This document shows positions 6,829 through 12,207 of a stretch of DNA of 12,207 nucleotides, piece by piece; the stretch's first letter is position 1, and every line of letters starts with the position of its first letter. The notes below the pieces were generated by a model. That model had not been told where the DNA came from, searched no databases, and saw nothing but the letters and a program-made list of their open reading frames with translations. This DNA comes from Candidatus Sericytochromatia bacterium (lineage in GTDB: Bacteria > Cyanobacteriota > Sericytochromatia > JACMPN01), in assembly GCA_014377495.1 (NCBI GenBank), contig JACMPN010000564.1:1-12207 (forward strand), given 5' to 3'. Made by a program: the position numbers and the translations under genes.

Positions 6829-8829
6829 ATGGGACGTTGTTGCCTCGGTCGGCTCGGGCTGGCCGGCTTGGCCGCGGTCATCGCCGCCTGCAGCGCGCCG
6901 CCCTTGGCGCCGACAGTGGTCCCACCGATCCTCGGACGCTACGAGGCGCCCGCCAGCTGCCGGACGGCGGCCCCGATCGATGATCGGGTCGGCGAACTTC
7001 AAACCGGCGGCACCGTCAGCCTGATCGATACCCGTGTGCCGGGCGATCCCCTCGACGACGTCATCGTCGCCACCGGCGTGACGACCGCCGGCACTCCGAA
7101 CTTCAACCTGACGTTCAGCACGGCGCTCAGTCCCGGATATTACACGCTGGAGATCTACAAGTTCCGGCCATCCGGGGCGGCGCCCCTGTCGTTGCGGACG
7201 ACGGTGCGGTTCGACGGCACCGCCTGGAAGAGCAGCACGCCGCCGGACGGCAGTGGGCGGATGACGGTCAACGCCCTGACGACGGCGATGAGCGCCCTGA
7301 CCACCTATGACTCTGCCGTGACTCAGTCAGACCTGATCGAGCGCTTGGCCGCCGATGGCACGTTGCCGGTGGGTCTGACGCCGATCGGCAGCTTTGACCG
7401 GGCCACGATCGGCCGGATGGCTACCGGCATCCAGACGGCCCTGATCACCGGTACCGATCCTGTCGGTGGCATGGTCATGCTGGACCGCCTGAACGCCGCC
7501 ACGGCTCCGGGGACCGCACCTGCCGCCTATGAAGTGACGCCGGGTGTGACGACGCTCGGGCTGATCGGCGCCGGGCTGGATCCCAGCGGCGTCGGCACGA
7601 ACCGGGTCGTCTTCGGGCCCGTGGGCACGGCCACCACGACGGGTCGGCAGATCCTGCCGACGGGGATCACCGCCGGGGCCATGGGCGGGACCCGACAATC
7701 TTTGGCTGCCACCATCCCGGCCGATCTGGCGGCCGGCGACTATGGTCTCGGCGTCTCCAGGGGCGGTGCCCAGAGCAACCGCCTGCCGATCCGGGTCCAG
7801 GGATCGCAGGCCCTCCTTGCCAAGGTAGGTGGTGATACGGGCTGCATCGTGACCAACGGGGCGGACACCTATGTCGTGTTTGTGGGTGACACTGTCCTCA
7901 GCCCGGGCGTCCACGTGGCCCAGCTCGCCTACAACGCCGGGACGGGCGTGTATGGGCTGCCCGGCGACGTGGTGATCGACCCGGATGCGGCCGCCACGAA
8001 TGTCTCGGCCATCGTCAGCGGGGGCAGCCTGAATGTGTTGGCCTGTCCGAACCTGACGACGGTGAAGACTTACAGCCGACCCCTGGCCGGCAGCACCTGG
8101 ACGACGACGTCACTGGCCACCGGTGGCGTGCAGGTGAAATCACCGGTCCTACGGATTTCGGTTGCCGGAGTGCTCTACGGCGGCTGGATCGACAATGGCC
8201 GCGTCATCGTGACCCGCTGGCCGAATCCGGTGGCCGCCAAGGTCGACATCGGGGTGACCGGTGCGACTCGGCTGGACCTCGTCGTGACCGACAAGCTGCA
8301 GTGTGGCTGGATCGGCGGCGGCACAAACGCCTTGAAACTGACCCCGTATACCTTCGGTTTCCCCGCCGACCCGACGCAGACACTCAGCAGTGCCGGCCAG
8401 TCATGTTCGAGCCTGTCGATGGCCAGGACCGCCACCAATGGCATCGCCCTCGCTTACACGGCCGAGGTCATTGCAGCAAACTCGGCGGGGCGGGCCTTTT
8501 ACGGGCTTGCCGACGGGACGCAGCCGATGGTCGCCGACACCATTTATGAGGCCCCGCTGGCCCAGTCGTCCCGAGTGTCACTGGGCATACGGGACGATGG
8601 CCTGCCGACGGTCACCTGGGCCGAAGGCAACATCCACTATCTGCTCCACTACGCCGTCCGCAACCCCGCCAGCGTGTCCTTCGGTCTCGACAAATGGTCG
8701 GCGCCATTGGCTCTGAGTAACGGTGAACCCCTGTGGGCGTCTCTGGCCCAGGGCCCTGGCCGCCAGCACCTGATGTGGATGGACGAGCACGGCGGGCAGA
8801 TGTTTTACCTGCCGTTGGTGTGGAGGTGA
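6829..8829 (+). CDS. Lipoprotein with TIG domain and predicted beta-propeller
   Basis: A 666-residue predicted lipoprotein. The ATG at 6829 gives MGRCC, a hydrophobic run and lipobox I-A-A-C (Cys21, followed by Ser). A ribosome site is present (GGGGTGGAGAG just before the ATG), though its GGAG is unusually close; upstream in-frame starts (TTG 6643, ATG 6763) would bury the signal peptide. Residues 57-160 are a beta-rich, carboxypeptidase-regulatory-like region (GGTVSLIDTRV ... SLRTTVRFDGTAWKS). Residues 235-324 are IPT/TIG-like (LGLIGAGLDPSGVGTNRVVFG ends, IPADLAAGDYGLGVS, SNRLPIRVQG). Residues 330-666 contain seven strand repeats (YVVFVGD, LNVLACP, LYGGWIDNG, LQCGWIGGG, IALAYTAE, PTVTWAEG, HLMWMDEHG) spaced 43-55 residues, suggesting a seven-bladed propeller. 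It ends FYLPLVWR. Likely surface-exposed; ligand unknown. It is in an operon with the next gene, two bases apart. Confidence 0.85.
   Translation: MGRCCLGRLGLAGLAAVIAACSAPPLAPTVVPPILGRYEAPASCRTAAPIDDRVGELQTGGTVSLIDTRVPGDPLDDVIVATGVTTAGTPNFNLTFSTALSPGYYTLEIYKFRPSGAAPLSLRTTVRFDGTAWKSSTPPDGSGRMTVNALTTAMSALTTYDSAVTQSDLIERLAADGTLPVGLTPIGSFDRATIGRMATGIQTALITGTDPVGGMVMLDRLNAATAPGTAPAAYEVTPGVTTLGLIGAGLDPSGVGTNRVVFGPVGTATTTGRQILPTGITAGAMGGTRQSLAATIPADLAAGDYGLGVSRGGAQSNRLPIRVQGSQALLAKVGGDTGCIVTNGADTYVVFVGDTVLSPGVHVAQLAYNAGTGVYGLPGDVVIDPDAAATNVSAIVSGGSLNVLACPNLTTVKTYSRPLAGSTWTTTSLATGGVQVKSPVLRISVAGVLYGGWIDNGRVIVTRWPNPVAAKVDIGVTGATRLDLVVTDKLQCGWIGGGTNALKLTPYTFGFPADPTQTLSSAGQSCSSLSMARTATNGIALAYTAEVIAANSAGRAFYGLADGTQPMVADTIYEAPLAQSSRVSLGIRDDGLPTVTWAEGNIHYLLHYAVRNPASVSFGLDKWSAPLALSNGEPLWASLAQGPGRQHLMWMDEHGGQMFYLPLVWR
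8822..8826 (+). promoter_or_regulatory. Strong ribosome binding site inside the preceding gene's end
   Basis: GGAGGTGA (8822-8829) is a full anti-Shine-Dalgarno complement, placed 5 bases (from GGAGG) before ATG 8832 and overlapping the last codon and TGA stop of the upstream lipoprotein. It fixes the start of the second lipoprotein and implies tight co-expression. Confidence 0.85.
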
Positions 8830-8831
8830 GC

Positions 8832-11141
8832 ATGGGACGCCGTTGGATCGGTCCGGTTTTGGCCGGCGTGCTCGTCGGGTGTGCCGGGGTCAGCGCCCCG
8901 ACGGTGACCGTGCCGTCGCCGCTGGTCGGCGAGGTCCTCGTCCCACCGCAGACGGGGTTGCCGTCACCGGCAGGCTTTCAGACGACCATGACGCCGGCAG
9001 CGCTGGTCGGCAATGCCACCGTGTCGTTGATCCCGGTCACCGGGACGACGTCGCTGGCCAGCACCCAGACCGACGGCAACGGCCATTTCACGTTGACGGC
9101 CCCGACCGCCGTGGCCGCCAATACGGCCTTTTACGCCATTGCGAGCAAACGGCCGGCCGCGTTGGCCGCCCGCTTGAATTTGCGCACGCTGGTGCTGTGG
9201 GACGGGGCGGCCTGGCAGAGTATTTCCCGGCTGAACTCGGCCAACGTCCACGTGATCAACCCGACGACGACGGCCGTGTCGATCCTGCATGCCAGTACGC
9301 CGGCCAAAGCCGGTCTGCCGGGCGAAGTCCTGGGCACGGTGGCGCCCGGCGGCGGGGGCCTGTATGACCAGATCGCCCTCTGGGGCGGTGGTGGCGATGC
9401 CGCTGCCAACCTTTTGGCTGCTGCGTTTACGACGCACATGACGATCAATCTCCTGTCCGTTGACCGGGATCCGGTGAGCGGGTTTGCGTTCGTGACCGGC
9501 GTGCATCCCGTCGGCCGCTCCGGCGTGCAGACGGCCACCACCGGCGAAACCACCGTCGCCATCGACGGGTACGGCTTCGACGTCCAGCCCGACCAGAACA
9601 TCGTCAGTTTCACCACGGGGACCCGCACAGCGTTGGCGACACCGACGTCCGCCAGCACGACGACGCAGCTGATCGTCCGGGTGCCCGACTACCTGCCGCC
9701 GGACGCAGGTGGTGTGGCGCCATCGACGCTGGTCGGCGTGTCTAATCGGACGGGTGCCGCTGCTTATCCCGTGGCCGGCTGGGGCGGGCTCCGGGTGTAC
9801 CCCCCGCAGGTCATCAGCGATGCCGCCACGGTCATCAACGACATTGCCACGGCATCGACGTTGAACAGCGGCTTTTTGAGCGGCGCCTATGATGCTGTCA
9901 CCGGTCGGGGCTATGCCGCCTGGATCGACAAGCGCTTTTTTGCAAGCAACGGCAACTTTGACTCCGTTGTGGTCCGGTCCTGGACGGATACCGCGATCGG
10001 GACCACTGCCTTGGTGAGTACGTCCCCATCGGAGTTGATTGCGGCCCGGGTCGAACAGGAGGCCGCCCGCTCACCCGTAGTTGTGGCGGACACGGTCAAC
10101 GGTCGGGCTCACGTCGTCTGGGAGGGCAAGCCGTATCCGACTGGCACCCGGACGGTGGGGGTGTTTCACCGGGTATTTCTGCCGACGGGGACACCCCCCT
10201 GGTTGGGGGGTCTGAACAATTCCGGTGGCGATGCCCGCAACGTGGCCGATGTCGGGCTCGACGCCACACCGAAAAACTGCCGCGACCCCATCGCCGCGAC
10301 CGATGGCGCCAAGGTGCTCGTGGCCTACAAACGGGACAGCCCGACCCAGGGCGACGTCTTTTTGCGGTTGTGGAACGGCACGAGCGTGACGGCGGCCGAT
10401 GTCGGCCGGCCTGACTGGGGCAACGGCACGGCCCGGCAGCCCACCAACGTGTCCAGTTCGGCCTTTGAGAGCATGTTTCCCAACCTCGCCGTTGGTGGTC
10501 CCGGTGGCGGCTGGCGCTATCATCTCGCCTGGGTCGACCGGACCAAGACCGACAACCTGGGCAATCTGAGCGTGACTGGCGACGTCCTGTATGCCCGGGG
10601 ACAGGATACGGGCGGCGGTGTTCTCAGCATTCAGCCGACGCCCGTGGCGACGACGGGGCCCCCTTCGGCGGTGCGCCTTTCCACGGGGCAGCTGGCCGAG
10701 CGGCTGCGACCGGCCATGGCCGCCGACTCGGCCGGCAACGTGCTGGTCGTCTGGAAAGAATCGGCGGGGCTGCGGTTCAGCCACATTCCTTATAACGGGG
10801 CGACGATCACCCCGACGTTGGCGGCCCTCGTGCCGGGGACGGGGCCGACGGCGCTCCACACCACCGAGACGACCCCGACGATAGCGGCGGGGGGCAGTCC
10901 CGGTGAGTTTTACCTGGTCAGCAGCACGACCTCGACCTTGCCCGTCGGTGACGGGATGGAGTTGTTCATCCGCCGGTATGCTGGCGGGACCTGGACGACG
11001 TCCCGCGTGTTCCGGCCGTCGTCCGCCATTTCCTCGGAGGTGCCGTGGCTGATCGCCAGGGGGAGCGACCTGGGCCTGCTCTGGGTGGAAGGCCGCAAGA
11101 TCCTGCACCTGCCCTTGGTCTGGCCGCTCGATGCCGTGTGA
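8832..11141 (+). CDS. Lipoprotein with TIG domain and predicted seven-bladed beta-propeller
   Basis: A 769-residue predicted lipoprotein starting MGRRWIG with lipobox L-V-G-C (Cys17). Residues 58-150 form a carboxypeptidase-regulatory/Ig-like domain (GNATVSLIPV ... QTDGNGHFTLTA ... LNLRTLVLWDGAAWQS), alignable with the corresponding region of the upstream protein. Residues 225-323 are IPT/TIG-like (TTVAIDGYGFDVQPDQNIVSF, LIVRVPDYLP). Residues 345-765 hold seven repeats of an alternating hydrophobic strand ending in W/Y plus acid: YAAWIDKR, AHVVWEGK, VLVAYKRD, HLAWVDR, VLVVWKES, FYLVSS, LGLLWVEG, several preceded by P-x-x-A-A/V-D/G (RPAMAADSAGN, SPVVVADTVNG, DPIAATDGAK), as in sialidase/BNR-type propellers. 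The C terminus LHLPLVWPLDAV matches the upstream paralogue's LPLVW. No sialidase active-site residues or Asp-box series were recognised, so binding rather than catalysis is favoured. Probable outer-surface location. Confidence 0.85.
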   Translation: MGRRWIGPVLAGVLVGCAGVSAPTVTVPSPLVGEVLVPPQTGLPSPAGFQTTMTPAALVGNATVSLIPVTGTTSLASTQTDGNGHFTLTAPTAVAANTAFYAIASKRPAALAARLNLRTLVLWDGAAWQSISRLNSANVHVINPTTTAVSILHASTPAKAGLPGEVLGTVAPGGGGLYDQIALWGGGGDAAANLLAAAFTTHMTINLLSVDRDPVSGFAFVTGVHPVGRSGVQTATTGETTVAIDGYGFDVQPDQNIVSFTTGTRTALATPTSASTTTQLIVRVPDYLPPDAGGVAPSTLVGVSNRTGAAAYPVAGWGGLRVYPPQVISDAATVINDIATASTLNSGFLSGAYDAVTGRGYAAWIDKRFFASNGNFDSVVVRSWTDTAIGTTALVSTSPSELIAARVEQEAARSPVVVADTVNGRAHVVWEGKPYPTGTRTVGVFHRVFLPTGTPPWLGGLNNSGGDARNVADVGLDATPKNCRDPIAATDGAKVLVAYKRDSPTQGDVFLRLWNGTSVTAADVGRPDWGNGTARQPTNVSSSAFESMFPNLAVGGPGGGWRYHLAWVDRTKTDNLGNLSVTGDVLYARGQDTGGGVLSIQPTPVATTGPPSAVRLSTGQLAERLRPAMAADSAGNVLVVWKESAGLRFSHIPYNGATITPTLAALVPGTGPTALHTTETTPTIAAGGSPGEFYLVSSTTSTLPVGDGMELFIRRYAGGTWTTSRVFRPSSAISSEVPWLIARGSDLGLLWVEGRKILHLPLVWPLDAV

Positions 11142-11259
11142 GAGTTGGCTGGCTGGCTGCGTGGGGTTTTAGAGATTGTTAAATCTCCGTTGATTGGGAG
11201 CGGTGCGGCCTGACTGCGTGCGATAACAGGGGAAATGACTGGTTCGGGGGAGGGTTCGT
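11142..11259 (+). promoter_or_regulatory. Intergenic promoter region of the hook-like gene
   Basis: The 118 bases between the second lipoprotein and the hook-like gene contain a perfect palindrome, GAGATT-GTTA-AATCTC (11172-11187), overlapping a TGTTAAATC core (11177-11185), then ATTGG (11193-11197) and CGATAA (11221-11226). ATTGG to CGATAA is 28 bases from start to start, exactly as upstream of the first lipoprotein. The CGATAA resembles the -10 of flagellar sigma-28 promoters (GCCGATAA), but a TAAA box at the standard 15-base spacing is missing. No T-tract follows the palindrome, so it is not a classic terminator. Confidence 0.4.
11249..11254 (+). promoter_or_regulatory. Ribosome binding site of the hook-like gene
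   Basis: GGAGGG ends 5 bases before ATG 11260 and sets the reading frame of the hook-like protein, which is open to the right edge. Confidence 0.8.
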
Positions 11260-12207
11260 ATGAGCGTGGGTTCAAATCCAGCTGCCTTTTGGAACGCGCA
11301 GGCGAACTTCAAAGTCCTGGATGCCTGGATATCCAACCTGAACGCCCAGTCGGCCGGGACGGCCACCATCGGTCTCAAGGCCAAGCGGACGAGCTTTTCC
11401 GGCACGGCGATCACCGAGCGGGAGAGCCTGACGAGTGGTCGTCAGCGTCAGGGCGCCGAGCAGATCCTGGGCCGCAACGAAGTCTACGACTGGTCTCAAG
11501 GCGCCATTGTCTCCAGCTCGTCCGAGTGGCATGCCGGCATCCGCGGGGAAGGCCTCTATGCCGTGGCCAAGGACCTCAATCCCGGCACCCAGGTCTACTA
11601 CACCCGCAACGGCGAGTTTCACCTCGACGACACGCACAATCTGCGGACGCCGCAGGGTCATTACCTCCTGATGCGGGGCGACATCGACCAGACGAACCCG
11701 TTGAACCCCCATGTCATCGGGACCGCAGCGATCGGTGCCAAGAGTCTGGAGCCCTTCAGCATCAAACGGACGCTGAACGGGGGCGACGCCGACGACTTCA
11801 CCGACGGTATCGACACCACCATCTGGAACGTTGTCGGGGCGCCGGTGGTGGACGCTGCCGGTGTGCACATCGACAATTTCAGTGGCGGCACTGAGGGGAT
11901 CACTTCCGTCGGCAGCTACACCGGGTCCGGCACGTTTGACGTGACGATGCGGTTCGATGCCTTTCCGACGAACGTCTCCGTAGCGTCGGACTATGCCCTC
12001 GGTCTCCAAGGGGGCGGTGCCAACGCCCCGCACATCCTGGTCACCGATGGGGCATATCCAGGGTCGACCTTCAACGATACCGATGGCGGTATTGCCGATG
12101 GTCCCAACGCATATTTCCACACGGGTGTAGCCTCGGCGACCTCGATGCCGCCAGGTCCCCTGGCCGCCAATGGCCTGCCGTATCACTCCGCCCCGCAGTC
12201 GACGGTC
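11260..12207 (+). CDS. Flagellar hook/rod-like protein with inserted lectin-like domain, 3'-truncated
   Basis: From ATG 11260 the frame is open for 316 codons to the window's end. The N terminus (FWNAQANFKVLDAWISNLNAQ, first 31 residues) followed by IGLKAKRTSF resembles the N-terminal helix of FlgE/FlgF/FlgG rod-hook proteins, where NLAN-x-x-T-x-GFK is usual; here that motif is divergent. Residues 79-138 match their next conserved block: QGAIVSSSSEWHAGIRGEGLY, YYTRNGEFHLDD and RTPQGHYLLM. From about 178 the sequence changes to DDFTDGIDTTIWNV ... GTFDVTMRFDAF, typical of concanavalin/LamG-like jelly-roll domains, which would sit where hook proteins carry variable surface domains. No signal peptide, as expected for substrates of the flagellar type III exporter. 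The C-terminal helix, needed for a bona fide hook/rod protein, lies outside the window. It could be a flagellar part or a repurposed hook-like appendage protein. Confidence 0.75.
   Translation, partial: MSVGSNPAAFWNAQANFKVLDAWISNLNAQSAGTATIGLKAKRTSFSGTAITERESLTSGRQRQGAEQILGRNEVYDWSQGAIVSSSSEWHAGIRGEGLYAVAKDLNPGTQVYYTRNGEFHLDDTHNLRTPQGHYLLMRGDIDQTNPLNPHVIGTAAIGAKSLEPFSIKRTLNGGDADDFTDGIDTTIWNVVGAPVVDAAGVHIDNFSGGTEGITSVGSYTGSGTFDVTMRFDAFPTNVSVASDYALGLQGGGANAPHILVTDGAYPGSTFNDTDGGIADGPNAYFHTGVASATSMPPGPLAANGLPYHSAPQSTV

Noticed and set aside
10071..11108. 345-codon antisense frame within the second lipoprotein gene
   Set aside because: R/G/P-rich shadow of the propeller region, with no recognisable domain.
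11172..11187. GAGATT-GTTA-AATCTC as a terminator for the lipoprotein pair
   Set aside because: A short AT-containing stem without a following T-tract; it overlaps the putative promoter core, so a regulatory role fits better.
11235..11894. 219-codon + strand frame overlapping the hook-like gene
   Set aside because: It is out of frame with the motif-bearing ATG 11260 reading and is arginine-rich, typical of a shifted frame.
11272..12186. 304-codon minus-strand frame opposite the hook-like gene
   Set aside because: The + strand frame has a good ribosome site and clear FlgE/F/G motifs; the minus frame has neither.

Overview
This is a GC-rich bacterial window, probably from a diderm: it encodes three lipoproteins with clear lipoboxes and a flagellar hook/rod-type protein. 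The species cannot be read from the sequence. The mix of TIG/Ig-domain lipoproteins, TPR-fused glycosyltransferases and divergent hook-like proteins is compatible with a poorly cultured lineage (non-photosynthetic relatives of Cyanobacteria are one guess), but this is only an inference.

Left half (1-6408). A 5'-truncated glycosyltransferase-2/TPR gene enters on the + strand and ends at 977. It converges on a three-gene minus-strand operon, transcribed from about 6408 down to 1003: an Ig/TIG-domain lipoprotein with an 18-glycine tract, then a TPR-GT2-TPR glycosyltransferase (ATGA overlap with the lipoprotein), then a CgeB-like glycosyltransferase with a helical/TPR tail (22-base gap). The + strand fragment and the operon's GT2 protein are paralogues.

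Middle (6409-6828). A 420-base divergent intergenic region holds no convincing gene but much structure: an inverted pair of CACTGTTAA(A)TC elements, one facing each transcription unit; a perfect 9-bp inverted repeat; and a long, probably structured leader in front of the rightward genes.

Right half (6829-12207). Two tandem, distantly paralogous lipoproteins follow, each with a carboxypeptidase-regulatory-like/Ig region, a TIG-type domain, a C-terminal region with seven W-rich strand repeats suggesting a seven-bladed beta-propeller, and a shared LPLVW terminus. After a 118-base gap, which repeats the TGTTAAATC...ATTGG...CGATAA arrangement seen before the first lipoprotein, a flagellar hook/rod-like gene begins and runs off the window. 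It carries an apparent concanavalin/LamG-like domain inserted after its conserved N-terminal region.

Taken together, the window looks like a cell-surface locus: secreted or lipid-anchored beta-rich proteins, a hook-like appendage subunit with a possible binding domain, and glycosyltransferases that may modify one of them. The individual domain calls are fairly secure; the idea that they form one system is inference.
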